A stretch of 64,000 nucleotides of DNA, taken from contig OV884057.1 in assembly GCA_930367215.1 (NCBI GenBank), positions 252,552,830 to 252,616,829 on the forward strand. Reading direction: 5' to 3'. Under the pieces are notes generated by a model. The model was not told the origin of the DNA, did not search any database, and saw only the letters and a list, made by a program, of their open reading frames with translations. The position numbers were made by a program, and so were the translations under genes. Below, in pieces: positions 54,621-64,000 of this stretch (position 1 is the first letter of the stretch; each line of letters opens with the position of its first letter). This stretch comes from Pollenia angustigena. Lineage: Eukaryota > Arthropoda > Insecta > Diptera > Polleniidae.

Positions 54621-54955
54621 TGCCCATGCGGATTTTTACATTCTGTATACTTACACGGGTGCAAATAATGCAAGCCAGGGAACCAAAAAGCTTCTGAAAT
54701 CGAAATAATGAAACTGGTGTGCAATGAGTCACTTTCCAAGTCACATATCACCCAGCACTTTAAAGGGTAAGACTGCTTTAAAAATGTTCTGTGTTACCAA
54801 GAACGTAAAATAAATATTAATAAAATGTGTTTGCATTATTAATCTTAATTTTCCATCCCTGATATCTACCAAGATTTTTCTTTTGTTATCTCTATCGTCT
54901 AACAGATCATCGAAAAAGACGGAAAGACAGTGTTTTGAATTTTAAAATATTTTTC
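54621..54955. other. non-coding spacer
   Basis: No gene recognised. The two overlapping minus-strand frames at 54518-54751 straddle the MITE end and are chance. Confidence 0.4.
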
Positions 54956-55709
54956 GGCATGAAATAACCCCATAAAATATAACCCCCCAAAAAATTATGA
55001 AATGTGGAGCCTTATTTCATATGCAATAAAACCTCAATTTTGAAAATAAAATAAACCCCAAATAAAATGAAGTGACGCCCCAAACAGATATGAAATAATA
55101 CCCTAATTTTTGGGGGCTTACTTAGCAATAAATAAGACTCAAATTTCTAAAATGAAATAAGACCACAAAATGTATAATAAAACCAATTGTATAGTGTTGG
55201 TTTAAAGAATCTATCGCGCGATACCATGTTTGTTCTCTATGATATACCAAACACTGCCTTCGCTAAGTAAAGCTTCTAAGCATAGCAGGCCTTCGGCCGC
55301 GCTCAAGGATTTACTCCTCTATGATATACCAAACACCGGCTTCGCTAAGTAAAGCAGCTTTGCATAGACGGTATCTCAAATCGGGCTTGTGCCTGGCCGT
55401 TGGCTGGCTTCGAAGACAAGCTTTAGTTAGCGAAGTCAGTGTTTGTTATATTAAGAGGAGAAAATTTTTGTGCCCAAAAATGTTTTCGTTATAAATTTAA
55501 AAGCCAAATAATCCCCAAAAAATAAATTTGGGCTTTATGTCATAAGGATTTTTGGGAGATTATTTTATATGAAATGATCCTCCAATTAAAAGAATGTAAT
55601 AACAAAATGATATAACCACCAAAATTGTTGCTGTTTATCTCTGTACAAACTTTTGGGGGGTTATTTCATTATTTTTTTGCGGGTTTTATTTTTCTTTTTC
55701 ATGCCATGA
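54956..55709. mobile_element. foldback element sharing the GC-rich core of 7985-8562 but with different ends
   Basis: Ends ggcatgaaataacccc and, inverted, ggcatgaaaaagaaaaataaaaccc, with further inverted blocks (ataaccccccaaaa). The centre (about 55250-55480) contains ggcttcgctaagtaaagc, cttcggccgcgctcaagg and agctttagttagcgaagtc units homologous to the core at 8050-8420 and 63250-63500. No clear target duplication. Confidence 0.7.
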
Positions 55710-56265
55710 AAATATTAATCTTTCTGACTAGTAGATTCTTAGGGCGATTATTTAAAAACCCAATCGAAAAATTGTATTATGTACACAATGAGTTCTTTGG
55801 GCAACACTGCTTATATTGATCTCAATTCTCAATTTAACTACAAAATATTTAAACATTTTTCCTATTTAGTTTCACTGTATATGTCTCTTTTCACTAGTGC
55901 TGATGATGACACCTTTGTTTTGTCTGCAGTAAAATTGAAGAGGCATGAAAAGATGAAGAAAAAAAAAATTAAATAACTTTTAAGTCTAGAACAAGGACAA
56001 CATTGTCTTTTATGTAAATGGAAATGTCATAACAAGTTACCTTTCACTTTTTTTGTTTGTTATTTAAAATGCAATTGCTCATAGATTGCCTTGCCTTGGC
56101 ATCCTTTAATGTCCTTCTCATTAGAAAAAAATTTTCCCCATTTAAATAGTTTTTCTCTTTTTAAAGGCAAAAATCAGTGAAAAGAACGGACTTTTATTTA
56201 AATCAAATGATTAAAATATTTTGTAAAAAACAACAACTCATTTCAGGAGAGGGAGAAGGTTCTCA
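55710..56265. other. non-coding, AT-rich
   Basis: Short frames at 55625-55976 have no family motif. No repeat recognised. Confidence 0.35.
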
Positions 56266-56715
56266 TTTGTGACAGTGGGGTACTTAATTCTGTTGACTCT
56301 TTTAAGCATCGTCACAATATGGTTTGTATTTGCCTGTGTTATCGATAGGATGTGTTCTGATGAAATTTCGGATCTGGTTCCCGAAACTCGTACGTATCTT
56401 CGTACTATACATTTTTCCTGAAGAGCCCATCCTTTTGTGGTCGATTGGCCGGTGAATCGTTCAACGTACTACAGGGAAAGTTAGTTTTGTGGCCGTACTG
56501 TTTGGATGTGGAATAACCTTACTGCTGAAGTCATCCCTTTCACTTTCAGCATGAATAAGTTCAAGGCGAATGTTCACAAGCACTTTTTCTTTATTCCCTT
56601 TCCAAAACCTATTCTCCTAGTTCCAACATATTGCAATGCATTAGAAGGGTCATCGCCTGAGTGCTGGTCCCAACAAAAAATCGACTTTTTCTCTCTTTTT
56701 ATGTTATTCATTTAA
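56266..56715 (+). pseudogene. LINE ORF2 C-terminal tail (jockey/CR1-like), degenerate
   Basis: After a decayed first part (SVDSFKHRHNMVCICLCYR) the main frame reads MCSDEISDLVPETRTYLRTI, HPFVVDWPVNRSTYYRES, RTVWMWNNLTAEVIPFTFSM and NKFKANVHKHFF, ending at 56715. This matches the frequent arthropod LINE tail 'DSLeHRR.VasLclFYRYy.G.CS.Ei..l.P / hpf.v..p..rt..y..sFi.RT..lWN.Lp..vFP..y....FK..v'. In-frame stops at about 56418 and 56482 and a frameshift near 56340 show it is dead. Only the C-terminus is present. Confidence 0.8.
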
Positions 56716-57631
56716 TAATGTTACTAATTTAAAACATTGTTGCCATAAAATATGTTAAGCCATAAAATAATATTCTTTGAATTGCAAAACAAAACTGGCA
56801 AGTCTTCTTTCAAATTTCGTTATACAATAGTGAAAACATGTTTATTCGCAAACAAACTCATGCACACCCTCACAACACACACAGTTTGTAAAAAACCCAA
56901 AGTTGAAATTTATTAGAAGACACTCAGAGAGTTGCCTTTAATGTTTGTTACTTTAATAGGGTATGCTTTTAGGAATTTTCTTAAGAAGTATAAGCCTGAA
57001 ATTTGTTGTTTGTTATATTAAGACTGTGGTTTGCATCAGCTCTGTTCTTGGTGTTTTTCTTTGTTCTTCTGAATTTTTTTTATTTTTTTTTTTCTCGCCG
57101 ATTTGGAGATTAGCTTATTACTATTTATCCCTACTTCTGCTACGGTATATCCGTATAAGATGAATGAGTGTGTATGTTTTTTGTGGTTGCATCATGACTT
57201 TTCATTTAATATCCGCCTCATAAAGCTGTGAAAGTAATTTTCCACTTGAAATACTGTTTGTTTTTTCTTGTGACCACGACTGGTTGGTTGGTGTTGTAAG
57301 TAGAAAAGAAACCAATGCCAAATTTTCTTTTTTTAATTTGCGTTGAGTTTTCTTCTTTGCTTTTGCTACTTTTATTTCATGAATATAACAGCTGGTCTTG
57401 AAAGACCAAACATAAAAAAGTAAACATTCGAGGAAATATTTTAGTTTTTTTCGGTTGACCTTTGTAACAGCAACAATGATTTGTATACAATATTTATGAC
57501 TGTTTATTTGAGCAGGAAATGAAGGTAAAAAGTTAAGTTTTTTTTAATTTTTTAGCACTGTTTCTAATTGCATTATAATTTTGATAAACTTGCAAGAACC
57601 GCTTTAAATCCTAATCAAAATATTTTAAAAA
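56716..57631. other. AT-rich non-coding DNA
   Basis: No gene or repeat that I can support; short hydrophobic frames (for example 56963-57163) are T-rich artefacts. Confidence 0.4.
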
Positions 57632-58028
57632 AGGTAAGAAAGTATAATCGGTCAAGCCCGACCATATGATACCCTACACCACAGTATTTTAAAACAAATT
57701 TTGCGAGAGTGTATGGCTGGCTATATGAATAGGGATCTATCTTTGTTTTAAATTTCAAAATCGGTTTGGTAGTTTCTGAGAGGCAGAAATTGCCCCCTAC
57801 CTCCGTTCGTGGTCAATTTTCAATAGGCTTGGTCCTTTTATTGAATTATCTCCAAGATTGCGACCTGTACTTTGCGCACAAGGTTACATGGACAGCCAGC
57901 CAGACGGACATCGTTAGTTCGACTCAGAAAGTGATTCTGAGTCGATCGGTATACTTTAAATATTTTAAGGCGTTACACACATCAGCACAAATGCATAATA
58001 CCCTCTCCACTATTTTGGTGTGGGTATA
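57632..58028 (+). mobile_element. dispersed repeat family 2, near-complete copy
   Basis: Begins aaggtaagaaagtataatcg, gtcaagcccgaccatatgat, accctacacca; passes ccagccagacggacatcg; and ends aataccctctccactatttt, ggtgtgggtata. Both ends carry TACCC/GGGTA motifs near the boundaries. Fragments lie at 44022-44215 and 46566-46759, and gaatatggtcggtcatgccc at about 6959 resembles its start. Family 2 resembles R in layout (terminal taccct motif plus gtccgtctg/cagacggac box) but not in detail. The 87-codon frame at 57766-58029 is not a gene. Confidence 0.7.
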
Positions 58029-58310
58029 AAAAGTTCCTTAGCTTTGGGAATAGTGCTGAAAAGTCCTCTTTTTATAAAGGTACAACTTAAGGGATTATTA
58101 CGCATCGATATATTCCTTTTTCCAAAGATATTTCTATAGAAAAAGGTGAATTAATAAATGGAAACTTACAGAAAACAAATAAAACTTAAAATAAATATTT
58201 GGGCAGAAATCCATTTATTTACTACTTTTTATATATGGGAGATTTCATATCAGGTGACCCAATTTTTAAATCGATGTCTTCCGATTTGGATGAAACTTGC
58301 ACCAACGTTA

Positions 58311-59919
58311 AGGTCCCATTAGCCGACCGTAAATGAAGAAATGTAAATATAATGCAAACAGCTGATCGTTTCTGTTATATGGAAAGCAATGCAAATGCTT
58401 AACTGACTGTAATGTCACTTAACCGTAACGTGCCAACCTGTAGAAAATAGAATTTCATTACACACAGAAAAAAATCAAGTTAAAAACGTCGAAAACAAGG
58501 TTGATTTAAATTTTTTCGGTGGTGATTTTGCTTCATACGGGTTTCATGTTAATTCAACCTGATTTTACAATAACTGCGAACAACATTTTTTTCTTTTGAT
58601 ATAACTATAATTCATGTTAATTTAACATTGCAGTAAAGTTAGAGCAAAATGTAATTTATATTGAACTTACAATCGGAATCACGTTGAATAAAAGTTATTT
58701 CCCGTTGAAACAACGTGAATTTCATGTAGAATCAAATGGGTTTGAGTGTATTTTAACAGTGTGAAGAAGCTTCAGACAACATTTGCATTTATGTAAGAAT
58801 AATTCAAAACCCTGTAACACATGTTTCACTTATTTTGTATTCTCCTTTGTTAACAGAAGCATCAGCAGAATCGCCCGATATGGTCATCATTATACTTTGA
58901 AAACTTGATGTACTATTTAAATAAACAATTTTAATTAAAAGAATACGGAAATTGTCTTCTTTTTATAACATATTTTAAAAGTGAAAATAAAAAATGTACA
59001 TAATTAAGTAGGTATGCATGTTAATTTAACAAGATAAACTTTTGATTTTAATACAAAACAGGTTTTTATGGGTTCAATATTGAATCCAGATTTATTTATA
59101 TTTTAATATTTTTTTTTTTTTATTTTTTTAACAGTGAATAATATTAAATAAACGTAATTTAAGGTTATTTTGCTATTTTTTATTAAAAATTAATATGAAA
59201 TAATGATAAATTTAAGTAAAGGGCATAATTTTTCTGAAATTTAACATGATTCTCAATCAACATTTTTCCATGTTAATTTTACATGGGTATTTTTTTCTGT
59301 GTGTACGAGGTTACGTGACAGTTGTAGATAGTGATGGGCTGCTTATATTTTAAATGCAATGCGGGTAAAATCACTCTTTTTGTTTGGTACTTTTTCTGTT
59401 ATAATATCTGTAGACTTTTGACAAAATAAGTTACAATCTATACATATTTTCATTTATACAAATATATGTTTAGATGTATAAAATTAACAAATGTATACAT
59501 ATCCACAAGCAAACAAAGTCTGGTTTTTAGTGGTATCAAAACCTTTATTAGGTGTATGCACATTTTGAAATTAATGTAAGAACATGTGTACGAATATGAT
59601 ATAATACATATTTGTTTTTTGTAAATCTGTAATATTAAAATCAAATATTAAATTATTTATTTATTTATACATGCAAGAAACATAGTTTTAATTCTATTTA
59701 AATCACTTGGTACTTTTTCTGCAAAGCGGCCACCATTTCAACATTTTTAATTCTCATCACTGTGTGTGTTGTTTTATGTATACTAATGCTTTTTTGTTTT
59801 TGGTTGTGAAAAACAGCTGACACGTTCTTACATGTTCTATAAGTGCACAAACGAGCTTACAGTACGTTACGGTACTTTACATTGCATTTAATTCCATTTA
59901 CGGTCGGCTAAAGCGGCCT
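58311..59919. mobile_element. middle element of the nest, TTA duplication (PIF/Harbinger-like)
   Basis: Left end AGGTCCCATTAGCCGACC and, inverted, right end AGGCCGCTTTAGCCGACC, both continuing gtaaatg, are flanked by TTA at 58308-58310 and 59920-59922. Excision restores the arm of the outer element, which supports the boundaries. Non-coding. Confidence 0.8.
58461..59303. mobile_element. inner MITE of the nest (CACACAGAAAAAA ends)
   Basis: cacacagaaaaaaatcaagt at the left and gggtatttttttctgtgtg at the right are inverted over ~15 bp. AT-rich, non-coding, 843 bp. Same terminal motif as four other elements in the window. Confidence 0.7.
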
Positions 59920-60349
59920 TTAGTCGTGTTAGATAGTAATTAGACACAAATGTTCAACAAGATCAGCCAAAAAGTTTCAGAGTGGTTCAAAGTTTGACAT
60001 TTTGGCCATACAGGTGTTCTTTCTCATCCATGTAACTTATTACCTATTGGTTTTAGCAAAATTTGTCCCAAGTAGCTTCGATAGCTATTTGATCAAATTT
60101 TTTAAAGAAATTTTTTAAATTTAAAACTTTATTTTTATTTTTTTTTTAAGCGGGAATGTTTTTAGTGGTTTTAAGTTTTAGTTGGGCCGCGAGTGGCTTA
60201 TGTATAAAAAAATATAGTTTCGAACTCAAGACTACGGTTTTTCAAAATTGTGTCTAAGCTACTTTCCAATAGGACTAACCTTGGTGCAAATTTCATCCAA
60301 CTCGGATGACATCGATTTCAAAATTGGGTCACTTGACATGAAATAGGAG

Positions 60350-62933
60350 GCAGGTGAAATTATAGAATGATTAATAAACTCAAAAAAAAACGCCTTTTTC
60401 CAAACAAAATACATAATTGCTTAAAAAAGTATAATTTTTCTTACAGCTCAAGAAAGTGATTTTTTGTTTACATTTTTTGGTTTTCGTTTATTTATTCTTA
60501 AATAACCCCTGAAGATGGGGAAATAAAATTAAATAAAATAGAATTTTTAAACAAAATATGTTTATATTTTTTATTTAAAAATTTGTTTTAACTCATGGCC
60601 TAATGCCGAACAAAATAAACAAACAACAAAACTAAAGGTCAACAACTTAAAACTTTGAAAATATTTGTATCAAAAGAGAAACCAACAAATTTTAAGATAT
60701 TAGAGCAATGGCCAATTTTCAGGATTGATATTAAAACACATTTATTTTTCAAATCGTTTTAAATACAAAATTCTCTTCTTCACTAAAAACTTAAGTGAAA
60801 CTTCAGTCACCGATGTGGTACACTTAATTTCAACTTAAGTTTCCATTGTAATATTTTAGCAAGGTGGCCTCAATATCACAAGAATACAACAACAACAGGC
60901 AAAGCATTAACAGTCAGCTGTTTTTTCAGAACACCTTGTAAATAAATACACTTTTTCATATATTTTTTTTGTATTTAGTAGTGCTACCATACTTTAAACC
61001 GGATTTAAGTTTGTTATGAAAATTAACTTAATATTGATTAAATACTATCCTGAAAATTGGGCATAATTCTTTTAAATTTCAAGCAGTTCAAACTATTATT
61101 TTCGTTTAATAAATTCGCGAACTGCTAACGAACTGCTCTTGTTTCTTTTAAAAATTATATACAAGTTTTTCTTTAACTCGTAGCTACTTTTAAGAAAACA
61201 AACTTGAGAAATACACTGTATTATTTAAAGTTTAATGCAAAAAGAAAAATCAACCAAATAAGCTGTTTACAAAGAAAAACCTTAGAATACTTCTTTCTTT
61301 TTTGCTTGGGAAGAAAACTCCTGAAAGAGTCAAACATTTTACAAAAACAGCAAAAAAAAAACGAAAACCGATAACAACTTTATAATCTTAGTGTACGTAT
61401 TTTTTTTTTGTTTGTTTTTTTTTTTTTATAAAGAATAACAAAATTAGGATAAAGCCTAACTAGTTTTAACAGCCAGGATAACGTAGCCTAAAATTCAGTG
61501 TGAATATAGCAAAATAATTGCAACTGCAAGGAAAATGTGAAGTTTAGCCATCTTACCACCTGACTGGATGGCTTCTCCTCTTAAGTTTTCGAAAACTTTA
61601 AAGGAACCTAAAACTTATTTGGAATATTGACTTCTTCCTTTATAAGGTTGTTGTAACGTTGTTGTTCATGGTTTCTTGTGTTTGCCTTTATGTATTTTAA
61701 GAATGTTTTTCATGCACAGCACGTACGAGACAAGAAAATTTAGTTTTAAAATTAAAAATTAAAGCAACAAAACAAATTAAAGTAACAAACAACAAAGATC
61801 ATTTGGCCAATAAACTATAAGAGAAGACCAGAACAACACTTTATTAAAAATTTGCTATTTTTCTTAAAATAGAACAAGTTTGTATGCCGGGCTTCTGGTT
61901 TGCTTTGGTTAGATAAAGTATCCTCCCACATAATCGATATTTTGCTTCCGGCTTTTGTTTGGCTACAAGTGTATGTATGAGTGTGTTTATGTAGTTCTAT
62001 GAGTGTGTTAAACTGAATGTCACATTATGCGCGAAATTAAAATGTCATTTTGTCGGGTAAAATCTAGCTTATGCCAGCAAAAAAGGTAAATCTCGCTTTA
62101 AGGCAATGTCTGTTTCATACTTGTATTTAAATATTTGCAAGTGTAAGTGAACGCTTCTAGGAAAAATCGAAGAAAGGCCTTCCAAAAAAGCATTTTTTAA
62201 TAGAAAAACTTAAAGAATTCTGCTAAATTTTTTAAGAAACCATACGACCAATTATGAATATGCAAATAAGGATCTTCTAAACGAAAGATATGAGGGCTTT
62301 CAGAGGGATCGCTAAAAGAAAAGGTTTATGATATAAAAATTTAACTGAATTATGTTGCAGAAATAATTTTCTTAAAGAGGCAAAAGGGAGAACGTTAAAT
62401 AATGTCTTGCATTTCAAAGTAAAGACATTTAGAAAGGCCTATATGCTCACCGCCATGCTTTGTTTCCCTCTATCTTGATTTTGTTGCGGTGTTTGCGTAT
62501 GAGTTTATGTCTGCATTGTATGCGTGACTGTCGCTTTTTTTGGTTGGCTTTTATTCGATTTGCGTGCTTAAATTGCATACCCATAAATTACCCATTTAAA
62601 GTTAAGTTACGAAATGTTACAATTTATTTTTCACCTTTAGATATTTCCGTCATAATTGAACAGCTTAGATAACACAGCCCGACAAAATTAAAAAAGATTT
62701 TTGCTTCTTTTAATTTATCAACTGATTCTAGTTAATTTGGCTGAATTCAAAACTGTAATCAGTTTGTCTCTATCAGCTCTAGTTTTCATGATATAACTTT
62801 TTTATACCCTCCACTTATGAACTCCAATTATCAATTACCCAAATTTTGTTTCTAATTTTTTTTTTTATCAAAATTTTTTATTTACTGTTTAGTTATTGCC
62901 AAAAAAATAAATCCCAAATTTTTGTAAGTAACA
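60350..62933. other. long AT-rich stretch without recognisable features
   Basis: No gene, no RNA gene and no repeat boundary that I can defend. A tataccctccac at about 62803 resembles the terminal motif of repeat R but nothing else of R follows. T-rich frames at 62460-62672 and 62846-63028 are chance. Confidence 0.45.
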
Positions 62934-63521
62934 CTTTTGAAAATGTCATAATGTGCGTGGGCATTGAGACACTTTGCAAATGGACATTATGTCATTTTCC
63001 AAAATGTCATAAGGTCCATAGTTACTAAAGACGTTAAATACAAAAAAAGATCTACATGCACGCAGGGAAAAACATGCTTTGTTATGGTCAGAACCAACAA
63101 AACTATTTTTAAAGAAACTTATTTAACCATAATATGGTTGCCGGTGACAATGATTTGGTTAAATTAAACATAATATGGTTAAACAAATTTTAAAAATAGT
63201 TTTGTTGTTTTTTCTCTGTGTGCATATATTAAATATATAACAGAAACACTTTTGGGCGCAAGGATTTTCTCCCCTAAAGTGTAACAAATACTATGCAGGG
63301 TAGCTTTTGTTAGCGAAGCCGGTGCTTGTTATACCAGAAAGGAGAAAATCCTTGCGCCTGGCCGAGGGCCTGCTGTGCAGAGAAGCTTTAGTTAGCGAAG
63401 CCGGTCTTTGTTATACTATAGAGTAGAAAAATAATAAAGAAAACTTTGCGCCCAGACGAAGGCCGGCTATACAGAGAAGCTTTAATTAGCGAAGCCGTTA
63501 TGACGTTATGACATGTCACCG
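62934..63521. mobile_element. GC-core foldback element, third copy of the 7985-8562 family, left-truncated and interrupted
   Basis: acttttgaaaatgtcataat, catatattaaatatataac and gggcgcaaggattttctccc align with the inverse of 8562-8400. Core units (agctttagttagcgaagccgg) occupy 63250-63500. The right end ...ttatgacatgtcacc matches the inverse of ggtggcatgtcataa. A MITE lies at 63059-63222. The left terminus is missing, so no TSD can be read. Confidence 0.75.
63059..63222. mobile_element. 164-bp MITE with CACGCAGGGAAAAA / TTTTTTCTCTGTGTG ends
   Basis: Inserted in the foldback element. Inside the ends is a 19-bp perfect inverted pair (caacaaaactatttttaaa and its complement) and two aaccataatatggtt palindromes. 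Smallest member of the CACRCAG-ended group here. Confidence 0.75.
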
Positions 63522-64000
63522 TCCAAACATGAAATTTTGGTGCTGCAATTTTTTAAAATTCTGCTTTGAAATGTATTAACTTGCTACGAATTCTTAATCC
63601 TGACCTATAATTATAGAACCTTTAGTCCTGTTGTATAAGAATACCAATAAATAAATTGCATTAGCGTCTATATTATGGAATTCTTGTTTTGAAACTTTTT
63701 TACTTTTATGCCGTCTTTCCCCTTTATTTTTTTAACATTTTGTATAAAAATATACAATTCAACCAAGAATTTTAAAACAAACCAGAATGGTAAGACACAT
63801 GAAACAGTAAGCCCCTTTTCAATATTCTCTCCTCTCTCACCCATAAACTCAAGAATTGCTGCAACAAAAATTGCAAGTCTGGGCAAGGACGTACTCCACG
63901 CATCCGAACCACACCGCACTGTGATACTCATAAACAAAAATAAACTTCATATAACACCGATATCATAGATTTCATTATCGTAAACGTTATCGCTTTCTGA
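63522..64000. other. non-coding end of window
   Basis: Opposed frames at 63668-63968 overlap each other and show no family motif. Nothing else recognised. Confidence 0.35.

Larger units (their letters stand above)
58240..60349. mobile_element. outer element of a three-level nest (TIR tttcatatcaggtgaccc)
   Basis: gatttcatatcaggtgaccc, aatttttaaatcgatgtc and ggatgaaacttgcaccaa at the left are inverted at the right (60268-60349: ggtgcaaatttcatcc, gacatcgatttcaaaattgg, gtcacttgacatgaaa). The arms are about 80 bp or more. After removing the inner element the left arm continues with gtta-gtcgtgttagatag...ttagacac, matching gttagtcctattgg...ttagacac of the right arm, so the inverted repeats extend to ~110 bp. 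No coding capacity. Confidence 0.7.

Noticed and set aside
57766..58029. 87-codon plus-strand frame
   Set aside because: Lies wholly within dispersed repeat family 2, fragments of which elsewhere do not preserve the frame.

Overview
The window is AT-rich eukaryotic DNA and most likely comes from a fly with a large genome (calyptrate type). The evidence is indirect: insect-type non-LTR, Tc1/mariner, piggyBac, hAT and MITE remnants, a 52-nt intron, and dispersed repeats with the gtccgtctg-rich 'tataccctcc...gagggtat' ends that are common in higher flies. I see no intact host gene, rRNA, tRNA or CRISPR array. One possible small 5' exon (30699-30768) is the only candidate for host coding sequence, so the window reads as intergenic or giant-intron DNA filled with nested, mostly dead transposons. 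Assignments are by eye; no searches were run.

Layout. 1-4.28 kb: a LINE ORF2 tail, dispersed repeat pieces and a 154-bp tandem array. 4.28-19.59 kb: two nearly identical 7.65-kb direct copies (4278-11943, 11944-19588). Each carries a CACGCA-ended MITE, a LINE tail with a (TACC)n end, a Tc1/mariner deletion derivative, a foldback element with near-perfect 9-bp target duplications, and a piggyBac-like transposase remnant. 21.3-28.3 kb: a nest. A dispersed repeat (called R here) is interrupted by an RTE-like LINE (12-bp TSD) and by a 1086-bp solo LTR (4-bp TSD). The LINE has lost its RT core, and an inverted R copy lies in its place. 31.6-34.8 kb: another R copy carrying a TTA-flanked MITE, then a TTAA-flanked piggyBac-like element holding a Tc1/mariner fragment. 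35.1-38.2 kb: a DNA transposon with about 0.4-kb terminal inverted repeats and a spliced, unnamed zinc-binding transposase-like gene on the minus strand.

39.4-41.0 kb: a degenerate array rich in TTATCGATAA. 42.3-48.2 kb: direct, inverted and 2.54-kb tandem repeats, followed by a 128-bp hairpin with TTA duplications (48309-48436). 50.7-52.7 kb: a non-autonomous hAT with a perfect 8-bp TSD and two nested elements. 53.3-56.7 kb: a longer copy of the 4.4-kb MITE, a second GC-core foldback and a LINE tail. 57.6-60.4 kb: a three-level nest. The rest is AT-rich sequence without recognisable genes.

Most notable: (1) inside the solo LTR, five stem-loops in two classes keep the same apical loops while their outer stems differ in sequence but remain complementary, downstream of a TATA box; (2) the 35.1-38.2 kb transposon belongs to no superfamily I can name; (3) foldback elements with unrelated termini share the same GC-rich palindromic core.
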